Source of the DNA: Pseudooctadecabacter jejudonensis
Lineage (GTDB): Bacteria > Pseudomonadota > Alphaproteobacteria > Rhodobacterales > Rhodobacteraceae
DNA: 64,000 bases
Assembly (NCBI RefSeq): GCF_900172275.1
Contig: NZ_FWFT01000001.1
Span: 979,058-1,043,057, forward strand
Direction of reading: 5' to 3'
The notes beneath the pieces are model-generated. The model searched no databases. It saw only the letters and a program-made list of their open reading frames with translations, and had not been told where the DNA came from. Positions within the stretch are counted from its first letter, which is position 1; each line of letters opens with the position of its first letter. Of this stretch, positions 7,819 through 16,723 are shown piece by piece. A program made the translations under genes and the position numbers.

Positions 7819-8934
7819 CTACGCCAATGACTTGGCAAACAGATGCAGGCGGTGCATCCGCGTGCTGCCCGCCTTCTCCGCCTGCGCCAGGCTCATGGGG
7901 TTCACATCCGCAACCCATGTGTTGCCCACCGATGTGTATCCGGCGGCCTTGGCGCGTGTCAGCACATGATCCAGAATAACCGGATTGACCCCGCGCCCCT
8001 GAAGATGCGGCATGACGCCCGCAAAGATCAGCACCGCCCGCGTGTTGCTCCTGCGATGGCGCAGAAAATGCCACGGCGTGGACAGCCCGAGGCGAGACCG
8101 GATGCGCCGCAAAAACGGGTTCATATCCGGCACACAAATCACACAGCCCGCCGGCGCGCCCTTATGATGCAAAACCGCCGAGATGCGCTTGTCCATGACC
8201 CACTTCATGTCCTTGGCCTGAAAATGAAATTCCTCCGCGCTCACCGGCACAAACATCGGATTGTCTGCAAAGGACGCATTCAGGATCAGCCGCGCCTCCT
8301 CCAACCGCTGGGCCAGTGTGCGGCGCGTAATTGGCGCAAAGGCAAACTCCGGATCCTCTGAAATGGCGCGGTTCTTGTCCGACAAACGCACCGACGGGGC
8401 CTCTTGCACCCCCCGCACCTCCATCGTGGCCATGGGAAAGGTCGCAATGTAGCCATTGGCCTCCAAAAGCCGCGCAATATGGGGCGGTGACCAGACCTGA
8501 TCCAGATACGGCGCATGGTCAAACCCATCCGTCACCACGCCAATCTGCTGCATGGCCGTCAGGTTGAAATTGCCCGCAATCTCGCGCAATCCCCGCGCGC
8601 GGCACCAGGCCTCAGCCGCCCGCAACAGCGCAGCCGCAACCGCATGGTCATCGACACAATCGAAATATCCGAAATACCCGCGCGACACCTCATGCAACCT
8701 GTTTGACGCCCCATGCACATGGGCCGTAATCCGCCCCAAGACGCGGGCCCCGCGATGGGCCGTGAAATAGGTCAACGCCCCGTCCCCGGCACCCGAAATC
8801 AGCGGATTGCCGTCCCCCAATAACCGCCGCAGATCCCCCTTCAGCGGTGACACATAAGGGCTGTCCGCGCCGTAAGCCTCAAATGGTGCCGCAAAAAACG
8901 CGTCAAAATCGCCGACCCGTATCTCCACCGTCAC
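7819..8934 (-). CDS. GNAT-like acyltransferase, YghO-type
   Basis: 371 residues, about twice a single GNAT domain. Motifs such as RVLGRITAHVHGASNR, a GYFGYFDC strand and a C-terminal VILDHVLTRAKAAGY..VGNTWVADVN resemble the large GNAT-like family that includes E. coli YghO. The function is unknown; it probably binds acyl-CoA. It starts at GTG 8934 behind a strong AGGAGG. The stop is close to and convergent with znuA, and there is no other partner nearby. Confidence 0.6.
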   Translation of the reverse strand: MTVEIRVGDFDAFFAAPFEAYGADSPYVSPLKGDLRRLLGDGNPLISGAGDGALTYFTAHRGARVLGRITAHVHGASNRLHEVSRGYFGYFDCVDDHAVAAALLRAAEAWCRARGLREIAGNFNLTAMQQIGVVTDGFDHAPYLDQVWSPPHIARLLEANGYIATFPMATMEVRGVQEAPSVRLSDKNRAISEDPEFAFAPITRRTLAQRLEEARLILNASFADNPMFVPVSAEEFHFQAKDMKWVMDKRISAVLHHKGAPAGCVICVPDMNPFLRRIRSRLGLSTPWHFLRHRRSNTRAVLIFAGVMPHLQGRGVNPVILDHVLTRAKAAGYTSVGNTWVADVNPMSLAQAEKAGSTRMHRLHLFAKSLA

Positions 8935-9014
8935 GCCACACCTCCTGCCTCACCCGACAGTACGCACCCCAGCTGACGCGTCCACACCAATCCAACGCCG
9001 CCGATCAACGACCC

Positions 9015-9125
9015 TGTTTCGCTGTTTCAAAAATATGCCAGGGGGACGCCGCGCAGCGGCGGGGGGACAGCGTCCCCCTCCCTCTTCCCTCTCATGCCGG
9101 ATCGGTTTTCGAAGAAAACCGATCC
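9015..9125 (-). repeat. Dispersed element with palindromes, probable mttB terminator
   Basis: TTTCGCTGTTTCAAAAATA variant (9015-9039) followed by GGGGGACGCCGCGCAGCGGC, GGGGGACAGCGTCCCCC, and a hairpin at 9099-9125 with arms GGATCGGTTTTC and GAAAACCGATCC. It sits 25 bp beyond the stop of the MttB-like gene. Confidence 0.65.
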
Positions 9126-9150
9126 CCCCGCCCGCCGCAGGCGCAAATTC

Positions 9151-10710
9151 TCAGAAATCGGTGGGCGCGCCGCCCTCGGCCTTCCGGCGCGCCACAAAAT
9201 CCTCCAGCTCTGATCGGATCGCAGCATCCATCGGCGGCTCTTCGAAATTGGCGATGATGTCCTTGAACATGTGATGGGCGCGTTCAGCGGTCCATGTGCC
9301 ACCCGCGACCTCCCAGGCCTCAAAGTTCCGCCAATCCGACACAAACGGCGAATAGAACGCACTCTCGTAGCGCTCTTGCGTGTGTTCAATGCCAAAGAAA
9401 TGCCCGTTGGGGCCCACTTCCTTGATCGCATCAATGGCAATATCGCCAGGGCTCGTCGCGCTGATGGCAGGCTCCATATACCGCTGGATCATCTGCAACA
9501 CTTCGCAATCCATGATGAACTTCTCAGGGCTGGCGATCAGCCCGCCCTCCAACCAACCGGCCGCATGATACACCATGTTGGTGCCCGATTGCACCGCCGC
9601 CCACAGGCTGTTCGAGGTCTCCCACATGGCCTGCCCGTCAGGCACATTGGCCGCGCACACGCCAGAGGACCGCATGGGCAATCCGTAAAACCGCGCCATC
9701 TGGCCGGTCATCTGTGTGGCGCGCATATATTCCGGCGTCCCAAAGGCAGGTGCGCCGGATTTCATGTCGACGTTGCTGGTGAACGTGCCGATCACACAGG
9801 GCGCGCCAGGGCGCACGTATTGAAACAGCGCAATCGCCGACAGCGCCTCGGCAATCGACAAGGTCACAGCCCCCGACATGGTCACCGGCGCCATGGCCCC
9901 CGCCAAGGTAAAGGGCGTCACAACCACCGCCTGCCCCCGCCGCACACAGCGCAAACAGCCGTCAATCATCGGCACGTCGTGTTTGAGCGGAGAGGTCGAG
10001 TTGATGTTGGTGTACATCCGCGGCGCCGCCTCGAAGTCCTCATCGCTCAGCCCGCCCGCGATGCGCACCATCTCCATCACATCCTCAACCCGCTCCTTGC
10101 CCAGCGAATAGGCGTGTCCAACCTTGTCGGTCAGGGTCATCTTGTCGAAGACCACATCCAGATGCCGGACAGAGGCATGCACATCCACCGGCTCCACCGG
10201 ATAGCCGCCCGCAAAGTGGATACAGTTGAAATATTGGGTCAGCCGCAAAAGATCCGCACACTGCTTCCGGTTGCCCGCCACCTTTTTGCCGATCTCAAGG
10301 TCATAATAATTGGGCGGAGACGACACATTCCCGAACAGGATATGACCCCCGCCCAGCGTGATCGTCTTGTCTGGGTTGCGCGGAATTATGTCAAATTGTG
10401 CGGGCGCTTGCCCGATCATCTCCATCACCCAATCGCGGCCCATCTTCACATTTGTTCCGTCGACGGTACAGCCGGCCTGCTTGAACAGGGCAATCGCCTC
10501 TTCGTTCAGAAACTCGATGCCGATCTCTTCCAACACCCGCATCGCGCCATCATGGATGGCCTGCACGCCGCCTTCGTCCAACGGCTCCGTCGGGCGGTCG
10601 GTGTTGACGGGCACCCGCCACGGCATCTGGTTGATGCCGGCCGTCTGACGTTTTGCGGTGTTGGCAGCGCGCCCGCCAGAGCGGCGGCGTTTGGGGCTGG
10701 GTTGGGACAT
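9151..10710 (-). CDS. Trimethylamine methyltransferase (MttB) family protein, non-pyrrolysine
   Basis: 519 residues. The MttB barrel is clear throughout, for example GGGHILFGNVSSPPNYYD, NINSTSPLKHDVPMIDGC, VTPFTLAGAMAPVTMSGA and SLWAAVQSGTNMVYHAAGWLEGGL. There is no in-frame amber codon, so this is the pyrrolysine-free branch; characterised members demethylate glycine betaine, proline betaine or carnitine onto a corrinoid protein. No corrinoid protein is adjacent. Start ATG 10710 is chosen because it follows AAGGTCAG; a longer frame to 10863 overlaps no recognisable homology. Given the carnitine operon at 17.7-21.6 kb, glycine betaine is a reasonable guess for its substrate. Confidence 0.85.
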   Translation of the reverse strand: MSQPSPKRRRSGGRAANTAKRQTAGINQMPWRVPVNTDRPTEPLDEGGVQAIHDGAMRVLEEIGIEFLNEEAIALFKQAGCTVDGTNVKMGRDWVMEMIGQAPAQFDIIPRNPDKTITLGGGHILFGNVSSPPNYYDLEIGKKVAGNRKQCADLLRLTQYFNCIHFAGGYPVEPVDVHASVRHLDVVFDKMTLTDKVGHAYSLGKERVEDVMEMVRIAGGLSDEDFEAAPRMYTNINSTSPLKHDVPMIDGCLRCVRRGQAVVVTPFTLAGAMAPVTMSGAVTLSIAEALSAIALFQYVRPGAPCVIGTFTSNVDMKSGAPAFGTPEYMRATQMTGQMARFYGLPMRSSGVCAANVPDGQAMWETSNSLWAAVQSGTNMVYHAAGWLEGGLIASPEKFIMDCEVLQMIQRYMEPAISATSPGDIAIDAIKEVGPNGHFFGIEHTQERYESAFYSPFVSDWRNFEAWEVAGGTWTAERAHHMFKDIIANFEEPPMDAAIRSELEDFVARRKAEGGAPTDF

Positions 10711-10807
10711 CCATCTGACCTTTCGACTTTTGTCCAAGGTGACAGCACCCCGTCGGCGCGCCCTGCAAACTGCGACATCTTTTGTCGCAAACCGCGTGCG
10801 ATGGGCT

Positions 10808-11506
10808 TCAGACGCCCAACCAGTCGGGCAAATCCGCAATCGACGGCAGGACCACGTCGGCAAAAGGCGCCAGATCCCCCCGGCCAGCGATCCCCGTCAG
10901 GACGGCAACACAGGTCATCCCCGCCGCGCGGCCTGCGTCCAGATCATGGGTGCTGTCGCCGACCATTACGCAATGCGCAGGGTCCAGCCCCACAGCCTCG
11001 CAGAACGCCAGCAACTGGCCCGGCGCGGGTTTGCCCCCAAACCCGCTGTCGGACCCAGCCACAAAATCGAAACGGTCCAAGACACCGGCCGCCGCCAGAT
11101 GCGCCCGCGCGGGGGCCTCGCCGTCGTTCGTGGCCACCCCCAAAGACACCCCTGCATGTTTCAGCCTTTCCAAGAACGGCCCCAACGGGGCCGCCTCGAC
11201 CTGAGGGGCGGCGGCGGCCATGGCATTCAACCGCGCCAACAAGACGTCCACATCGGTTTCCTCCACATAGGGCAACGCCGCCTGCGCAATCTCGCGCGCG
11301 GTGCTGGCGATCACCAGCGATGTGGGGGCAAAGCGCAGGGTGTCCAGATCAAATCCCAACGCCCCCGCAAGGGCCGAACGGCGCGCGCTGTCGCCTCGGG
11401 TTTCGGCCTCCAACACCCCCTGCATCCACACAGCCCAGGTTGCGTTGAAATCAAAAAGGGTCCCGTCTTTGTCGAATACGACCCCGCGGATCTGCCGCGC
11501 GCTCAT
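10808..11506 (-). CDS. HAD-family hydrolase, phosphoglycolate phosphatase-like
   Basis: 232 residues. HAD motif I is VVFDKDGTLFDF (nucleophile Asp and acid/base Asp), motif II is VATND, motif III the Lys in GGKPAPGQL, and motif IV VGDSTHDLDAGRAAG. It is an intact phosphatase of the Gph-like subfamily; the substrate is undetermined. The start overlaps the stop of the upstream DUF3572 gene by 4 bp, so the two are a transcriptional pair. Confidence 0.85.
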   Translation of the reverse strand: MSARQIRGVVFDKDGTLFDFNATWAVWMQGVLEAETRGDSARRSALAGALGFDLDTLRFAPTSLVIASTAREIAQAALPYVEETDVDVLLARLNAMAAAAPQVEAAPLGPFLERLKHAGVSLGVATNDGEAPARAHLAAAGVLDRFDFVAGSDSGFGGKPAPGQLLAFCEAVGLDPAHCVMVGDSTHDLDAGRAAGMTCVAVLTGIAGRGDLAPFADVVLPSIADLPDWLGV

Positions 11507-11781
11507 GTCCAGTGGACCGCTTCCGCGCCGGGCAAAGCATAACGCGCCATTAGGGGATCTTCATACTTTAGGCCCTCAGCGTCGCAAAACGTCATCACCC
11601 AAGTGTCATCCATCGTGATAAATTCCAGCACAGACGCCAGGAAAGCGGGGCTTTCCGCCTGGGCCCTCAAATCCTGCGCTGAGGCCCCTGAAGACCCAAG
11701 AAAAACAGGCAAAAGCTCTTCGTTGGTGGACAGCCAAATCAGGGCTGCAATGGCGATATGTTCGGCACGGTCTGGGGACAT
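11503..11781 (-). CDS. DUF3572 family protein
   Basis: 92 residues, small and acidic. The pattern AEHIAIAALIWLSTNEELLPVFLGSSG..DLRAQAESPAFLASVLEFITMDDTWVMTFCDAEGL matches DUF3572, an alphaproteobacterial family of unknown function usually found beside pleD/divK genes, as here. Overlaps the HAD gene by 4 bp and diverges from pleD with a shared 95-bp promoter region. Confidence 0.85.
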   Translation of the reverse strand: MSPDRAEHIAIAALIWLSTNEELLPVFLGSSGASAQDLRAQAESPAFLASVLEFITMDDTWVMTFCDAEGLKYEDPLMARYALPGAEAVHWT

Positions 11782-11876
11782 GATTTATGATTACCGATGT
11801 GGAAAGGGTTTCTTAACTATTTTAGCGCCAAACTAAGGTTAATCGAGATTGGGGGAAAGCTCGGAAGGAAGCAAGA

Positions 11877-13262
11877 ATGGCTGGCGATATTCTTATCGTA
11901 GACTGTGTCGCAACAAATCGGATCGTGCTGAAGGTGAAACTTCTGGCCGCGCAATATCGCGTGCGCCCGTGTGCGTCCGTCTGCGAAGCCCGTACGGAGA
12001 TGGAAGTTTCTCAGCCCGACCTCGTCATTGTAGACACCAGCAAAGACTGCGCCGACGCCTTGCAATTTTGCCGCGATATGAAGGCCAACAGCCGCACCGA
12101 ACTGATCCCCCTGATCGCAACCGGCGGATTTGCGACCCCGCAAGACCGCGTCAACGCGCTTGAGGCGGGGGCCGACGACATTCTGACAACCCCCTTTGAC
12201 GATCACATCCTGCAGGCGCGCATCCGCAGCCTGCTGCGCGCCCGTGATGCACGGCAAGAACTGCACATGCGGGAAGGCACGCGGACGGCCTTGGGCTTTG
12301 CGGAGGCCGTGGGCGGATTTTCAGCGCCCTCGCAACTGGTTTTGGTGTCACCGGCCAGCGAACAACGCACCCTGCACCATCTGCCCGGGATGATGGAAAA
12401 CGTCCGAGCCCGCGTGGCAGACGTGCACCAGATCATCAGCGGCAGTCTTGAGGGCGGGACGAACGATCTGTTCGTGCTCGATTTCCGATCCGGGCTGAAC
12501 GATCACAACACGCTTTACCGCTTGCTGTCCGAACTGCGCAGCCAATCGGCCACCCGTCATTCCGGCATCCTTGTTTTATTGTCCAATCAACACAATCATG
12601 CCGCCGCTATGGCGCTTGATCTTGGCGCCAATGACGTCGTTTTGTCGGACATCAACATTCTTGAAATCCGCCATCGGTGTTCGGTGTTGCTTCAGGCCAA
12701 ACACGAGGCAGACGCGTTGCGGCGCACGGTCGAAACCGGCCTGCAGGCGGCCATTACTGATCCTTTGACCGGCCTGTTCAACCGCCGCTATGCGCTGCCG
12801 CATCTGGGCCGTCTGGCCGAGGACAGCACCCGCTCGGGGCGTCAATTTGCGGTCATGGTGCTTGATATCGATCACTTCAAGGCCATCAACGACACCTATG
12901 GCCATGCGGCCGGTGACGACGTCCTCAAACAAGTGGCCCGACGGCTGCAGGACAATCTGCGCGCCGTTGACCTGCTGGCCCGCATCGGGGGCGAAGAATT
13001 TCTGGTGGCAATTCCCGACAGTGATGTGGTGCACGCCCGCACGGCTGCGGAACGTCTGTGCGCGCTGATTGGCGCCTCCCCCTTCTATGTCATCGGGGGG
13101 ATACGCATTGATGTGACGGTCTCCGTCGGGGTCAGCCTGAACGGAAGCCGTGAGCCGGACGTCTTCTGCGACGATCTGGGGGAGCTTGTAAACGCGGCGG
13201 ATCTGGCCCTGTATCAGGCCAAATTGACCGGGCGCAACAAGGTCAGTCTCGCGGCGGCTTAG
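11877..13262 (+). CDS. pleD: PleD-type diguanylate cyclase (REC-REC-GGDEF)
   Basis: 461 residues: REC1 (about 1-120), a second degenerate REC (about 150-290) and GGDEF (about 295-461). The GGEEF active site is at 371-375, with the product-inhibition site RAVD at 362-365, so it should make c-di-GMP and be feedback inhibited. In REC1 the phosphoacceptor Asp53 is kept. The usual acidic pair is Asp9-Cys10 and the conserved Lys before Pro106 is Thr105, so phosphorylation chemistry may be altered. ATG follows GGAAGGAAG. In Caulobacter PleD drives the swarmer-to-stalked transition. Confidence 0.9.
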   Translation: MAGDILIVDCVATNRIVLKVKLLAAQYRVRPCASVCEARTEMEVSQPDLVIVDTSKDCADALQFCRDMKANSRTELIPLIATGGFATPQDRVNALEAGADDILTTPFDDHILQARIRSLLRARDARQELHMREGTRTALGFAEAVGGFSAPSQLVLVSPASEQRTLHHLPGMMENVRARVADVHQIISGSLEGGTNDLFVLDFRSGLNDHNTLYRLLSELRSQSATRHSGILVLLSNQHNHAAAMALDLGANDVVLSDINILEIRHRCSVLLQAKHEADALRRTVETGLQAAITDPLTGLFNRRYALPHLGRLAEDSTRSGRQFAVMVLDIDHFKAINDTYGHAAGDDVLKQVARRLQDNLRAVDLLARIGGEEFLVAIPDSDVVHARTAAERLCALIGASPFYVIGGIRIDVTVSVGVSLNGSREPDVFCDDLGELVNAADLALYQAKLTGRNKVSLAAA

Positions 13263-13279
13263 CCGACGATCTGGCGGCC

Positions 13280-13825
13280 TTAGTTGTTTGCGTTGCGGTC
13301 GCCGCCACTGCGCTCACCCCCGCCACGCTCACCCCCGCCACGCTCACCCCCGCCACGGCGTTGCAATTGCTCCTGAATCCGGTCCGCAAAGGCCTCACGC
13401 TCGTCCGCCGACATATCGGCGACCTGCACGGATACGGCCCGCAACACTGTTTGCTGCCCCTGTTGCAGGCGCGACAGCTGCCGCGACATTACAACCTCAA
13501 ACATCTGTGCATCAAAGGTCTCAGCGCGGATCGTCTCGACCAAAACCTGCAGATCTTCGCGGATCAACCGGCGGTCCGCTGGCCGAAAGGCACCACTGTC
13601 GCGCAGGGCATCGCGCACCGCGGCGCGGCGGGGCTCGTCCATGGCGCGGGTCAGCACGCCGGATGTCAAATCAAGGCGCGGCGGGCCACCCCGCCCCCCG
13701 TCAGACAGCATAAAACCCACGCCCGCCCCCAAAATCAGCAGGTTCAGGGCCAAAGACACCACCAGCAAGCGTGACGTCCATCTGCCGCGTTTGGGCGAAG
13801 GTGTGGGATGTGAAGTCTGGGTCAT
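13280..13825 (-). CDS. Periplasmic heavy-metal resistance (Spy/CpxP-like) protein
   Basis: 181 residues. One N-terminal membrane segment (LLVVSLALNLLILGAGVGFML) is followed by a helical, charged periplasmic domain rich in Arg, Gln and Glu, as in the Metal_resist/CpxP-like family. The C-terminus is a low-complexity tail GGGERGGGERGGGERSGG, encoded by three tandem 15-bp units. It lies 3 bp after the anti-sigma-like gene in the ECF sigma operon, which suggests an envelope-stress sensor or chaperone role. Confidence 0.65.
   Translation of the reverse strand: MTQTSHPTPSPKRGRWTSRLLVVSLALNLLILGAGVGFMLSDGGRGGPPRLDLTSGVLTRAMDEPRRAAVRDALRDSGAFRPADRRLIREDLQVLVETIRAETFDAQMFEVVMSRQLSRLQQGQQTVLRAVSVQVADMSADEREAFADRIQEQLQRRGGGERGGGERGGGERSGGDRNANN
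13311..13355. repeat. Three perfect 15-bp tandem repeats inside a coding tail
   Basis: CGCTCACCCCCGCCA occurs at 13311-13325, 13326-13340 and 13341-13355. It encodes GGGER units of the preceding Spy-like protein. Copy number could vary between strains by slippage. Confidence 0.9.
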
Positions 13826-13828
13826 GTC

Positions 13829-14185
13829 TTATCCTTCCAACGCGCTGAGCAAATCGCCATCCAGCAAGGGCACCTCGATCATGCTGCCGCCCAAGCTTTC
13901 GGTCAGGGGCGACAACGCAGCGGGCGGTGACACGCCCAGCCAGACGCCCGCCACCGTGGCCGCCGCCAACCCGCCAAACGCGGGCCAACCGCCAATCGCC
14001 TCCAGCAGCATCGCCCCCAAACCTTGTGCCACCGGCGCGGGCGCCTGCGGGGCGGATGCTGCCAAAACCGCGTCAGCATCCATCATCACACGGTCCAGCA
14101 GCGCGTCCGAAACGGGCACGTCCTCGGCGGCAAGGTCTGCGAAAAGGTCGTCCAGATCGTTTTCAGTCTCAGGTGTCATCTTCAA
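13829..14185 (-). CDS. Probable anti-sigma factor, membrane-anchored
   Basis: 118 residues. An acidic N-terminal half (MKMTPETENDLDDLFADLAAEDVPVSDALLDRVMMDADAVL) is followed by one hydrophobic helix (AFGGLAAATVAGVWLGV) and a short periplasmic tail. It overlaps the ECF sigma gene by 17 bp and precedes the Spy-like gene. No known family is recognised by sequence; the anti-sigma role is inferred from position, size and topology. Confidence 0.55.
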   Translation of the reverse strand: MKMTPETENDLDDLFADLAAEDVPVSDALLDRVMMDADAVLAASAPQAPAPVAQGLGAMLLEAIGGWPAFGGLAAATVAGVWLGVSPPAALSPLTESLGGSMIEVPLLDGDLLSALEG

Positions 14186-14777
14186 ACCCCAGTTCCGCCT
14201 TGCGACCCGACAATCGGGCGACCAAGGCGCGTTTCCCGCGCGCGATCAGACTTTCGACCGTCCGCACGCTGGTGTCCATAATCTCCGCAATCTGCGGATT
14301 GCTTAAATCTTCAAGGTGGCGCAGCGCCACCGCCTGCGCCTGCCGCTCAGGCAGATCGCCCAAAGCCGCCTGCACCGCATGTGCGCGCGCCTGCGTTTGC
14401 ATCCGGTCCGTGGCGGAGGGCGCATCATCTTCAGGCTCGGCCACGGCCTCAAGATCAACCCCCCGACCGGATTTGCGCAGCCGGTCCGTGCACAGGTTGG
14501 CCACGATCCGGTAGAGCCACGTGGTCACCTTGGCGCGGTCCGCGTCCCAATTCGGCGCGATCTTCCAGAGCTGCATCATTGCCTCTTGCGCGACATCTTC
14601 GGCCTCGGCGCGGTCGCCCAGCATCCGGTAGGCCTGCCCCATCACCCGTGGGGTCAACCGATGGGTCAAAACCAACGCGGCCTGACGGTCCCCTAGGGCA
14701 AAGGCTGACAGCAAAACCGCATCGGGCCTATCATCATTCATGTGGGCATCATTCATGTGGAACGGCGGGGTGTACAT
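14169..14777 (-). CDS. ECF RNA polymerase sigma factor
   Basis: 202 residues. Region 2 is seen in DRAEAEDVAQEAMMQLWKIAP..VTTWLYRIVANLCTDRLRK, and region 4 in LPERQAQAVALRHLEDLSNPQIAEIMDTSVRTVESLIARGKRAL with its helix-turn-helix. There is no region 3, as normal for group IV sigma factors. The start is uncertain: residues 1, 8 and 13 are Met, and a 13-bp direct repeat (ATCATTCATGTGG) duplicates the HMND segment there. Leads an operon with a putative anti-sigma and a Spy-like protein. Confidence 0.9.
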   Translation of the reverse strand: MYTPPFHMNDAHMNDDRPDAVLLSAFALGDRQAALVLTHRLTPRVMGQAYRMLGDRAEAEDVAQEAMMQLWKIAPNWDADRAKVTTWLYRIVANLCTDRLRKSGRGVDLEAVAEPEDDAPSATDRMQTQARAHAVQAALGDLPERQAQAVALRHLEDLSNPQIAEIMDTSVRTVESLIARGKRALVARLSGRKAELGFEDDT

Positions 14778-14887
14778 CTTACGGCGCAGTTATCCATTGC
14801 GGAGGGGGCCCTCGCAAGGGTGCAGTAAACGGGGTGGTCTGGTCGGGGCGGTCTGGTCGGGGGCCATCTGCCCCCGACCGCAGCACC

Positions 14888-15397
14888 CTAGTTGTCGCGG
14901 CGCGATCCGCGTTCCTGCATCCGCTCCAGTGCCAGCTGGAATTCTTCCGCGCTCAGGCTGCCGTCCTCATTGGCATCCGCACGCTCAAACATCCGCTCCG
15001 GCGATGCACCACGGCGCCCGCCGTGCCCGTCGCGGTCAGCACGGGCCGCTTGGATTTCACTTTGCTGCAACAGGCCGTCGCCGTTCGTGTCTGCCTTTTC
15101 GATCCGGTCCGCAATGCGCCGCGCCAGTCGCTCCGCCCGGGCACTGTCGGCTTGGGCCAACATCTCGTCCGCCGACAACGCACCATCGCCGTTTGCATCG
15201 GCCGCCGCAAAACGGGCCTGCGCCTGTGCTTCAATATAGGCCGCGACTTCAGCCTGTGTCACGCCACCGCTGGCATCCGCATCCAGCTGCTCAAAGCTTG
15301 GCAAGGACATCCGGTCACCACGCCCGTCACGGGCCTCAGCCGTGGCCGCCATGGTCAGACCCGCAGCAATCGTAACAATCAGGAGGGGAGTTTTCAT
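14888..15397 (-). CDS. EF-hand calcium-binding periplasmic protein
   Basis: 169 residues. A signal peptide (MKTPLLIVTIAAGLTMAATAEA) precedes four EF-hand-like loops: DADASGGVTQAE, DANGDGALSADE, DTNGDGLLQQSE and DANEDGSLSAEE. The second and third loops have complete calcium-ligand patterns. Start ATG 15397 follows AGGAAACA; a longer frame upstream is rejected. It lies upstream of the sigma gene on the same strand with a 110-bp gap and may belong to its regulon. Calcium buffering or signalling in the periplasm is inferred. Confidence 0.8.
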   Translation of the reverse strand: MKTPLLIVTIAAGLTMAATAEARDGRGDRMSLPSFEQLDADASGGVTQAEVAAYIEAQAQARFAAADANGDGALSADEMLAQADSARAERLARRIADRIEKADTNGDGLLQQSEIQAARADRDGHGGRRGASPERMFERADANEDGSLSAEEFQLALERMQERGSRRDN

Positions 15398-15611
15398 CTC
15401 AGTGTTTCCTTTGTTTTCATTCATCTGTGATGGGCCAGCCCAGCCGGTCCAATGCACTTTAAACGGGCGGCCCCGCACTTTCCGTCGCTGAAAATGGAAA
15501 AAATCCGCAAGGATCGTCCCCGCGACACTTTCACCCCTGTCCTTTCAGGCCGCACAGGCGCAAAAGAGCCATGACGCTCTGTGCTCCACGCCCACATGTT
15601 TGAGGCCCCAG

Positions 15612-16004
15612 ATGACCCACGCCAATTCCGCCCCCGAAGAGGATCGCCCCACCAAGCCCGCCCTGATGCGCGGGCTGCGCCGGCGCTGTCCCAACTGCGG
15701 CGAAGGGATGCTGTTTGACGGCTATCTTAAGGTCAAAGACACCTGCCCCGTGTGCCACGAAGAACTGCACCACCACCGCGCCGATGACGGCCCCGCCTAT
15801 CTGACCATCCTGTTGGTGGCCCATATTCTAGGCTTTGTGATGCACATTGTCTGGGTGCACTTGCGCCCTGATCCGTTTGTGATGGCCACTGTGCTGACCA
15901 TTCTTTGTGTTGCGCTTTGTCTGTATTTGTTGCCTCGTCTCAAGGGCATGATCGTGGGCATCCAATGGGCGCGGCGCATGCATGGATTCGGGGGCACCAG
16001 CTGA
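15612..16004 (+). CDS. DUF983 family membrane protein
   Basis: 130 residues. An N-terminal zinc-ribbon-like motif (CPNCGEGMLFDGYLKVKDTCPVC, with HHH after it) is followed by DDGPAY and two transmembrane helices (ILLVAHILGFVMHIVWVHL and VMATVLTILCVALCLYLL). This is the DUF983 pattern common in alphaproteobacteria; function unknown. ATG 15612 is preferred over a TTG 12 bp earlier. Possibly coupled to the downstream Nudix gene. Confidence 0.85.
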   Translation: MTHANSAPEEDRPTKPALMRGLRRRCPNCGEGMLFDGYLKVKDTCPVCHEELHHHRADDGPAYLTILLVAHILGFVMHIVWVHLRPDPFVMATVLTILCVALCLYLLPRLKGMIVGIQWARRMHGFGGTS

Positions 16005-16723
16005 CCCCTCACCGGGGGGACAGGCCGATCACCAACCACCAGAACACACCCGCCATCCGCGATGCGGCCACGGTCATCATCGTCCGTGACACCGCAACAG
16101 CCCCGCGTATCCTGATGGGACAACGCGGCGCAAACGCGGCCTTTATGCCCAATAAATTCGTCTTTCCGGGCGGGGCAGTCGATGACGGGGACACGGATGT
16201 ACCCCTGCAGAGCCCTCTGCGGGCTGATGTCGCCACAGCCCTGACCCAAGACAGCCACCTGCCGCCCCACGCCCTTGCCGCCGCTGCCGTACGTGAGGTC
16301 TGGGAAGAAACCGGCCTGATCATCGGCGACCCTGCGCTGTGGCCCGATGCGCCCGCAGACTGGCAGGATTTCGCAGCGCACGGATACCGCCCCAGCGCAG
16401 CCCACTTCGATTTCATCTTTCGCGCGGTGACCCCCCAAGGACGCCCCCGCCGCTTTGACGCGCGCTTCTTTTGCCTGGATGCCCGTCATATCCGCACCGA
16501 TCTTGACGATTTCTCACGCGCAGAAGACGAACTGTCTCACCTGCAGTGGGTCCCCCTGCCGGACGCCCGCTCGCTTGATCTGCCGTTTATCACCGAGGTC
16601 GTTCTGGCCGAACTCTCCGCCCGGCTTCAGGGGCGAAAGACGCCCGACATCCCGTTTTTTCGCAACGAGGATGAGGCCCATCTGGTCACCCGTCTGGCAG
16701 GCAAACGCCCGCTTGATCCTTAG
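15965..16723 (+). CDS. Nudix hydrolase, NUDT7/19-like
   Basis: About 252 residues with the start uncertain. The catalytic helix reads AAAVREVWEETGLI, preserving REx2EExG; the preceding GGAVDDGD loop is separated from it by a long insertion, as in the NUDT7/19-like branch that includes CoA- and acyl-CoA-diphosphatases. The substrate is not assignable. ATG 15965 overlaps the DUF983 gene by 40 bp; a CTG at the DUF983 stop is an alternative. The stop overlaps the convergent permease gene by 4 bp. Confidence 0.8.
   Translation: MGAAHAWIRGHQLTPHRGDRPITNHQNTPAIRDAATVIIVRDTATAPRILMGQRGANAAFMPNKFVFPGGAVDDGDTDVPLQSPLRADVATALTQDSHLPPHALAAAAVREVWEETGLIIGDPALWPDAPADWQDFAAHGYRPSAAHFDFIFRAVTPQGRPRRFDARFFCLDARHIRTDLDDFSRAEDELSHLQWVPLPDARSLDLPFITEVVLAELSARLQGRKTPDIPFFRNEDEAHLVTRLAGKRPLDP

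Noticed and set aside
10711..10863. Longer start for the MttB-like protein
   Set aside because: Added residues are basic and low-complexity with no ribosome site; ATG 10710 has AAGGTCAG.
9271..11448. 725-codon plus-strand frame
   Set aside because: Antisense of the MttB and HAD genes; arises from high GC.
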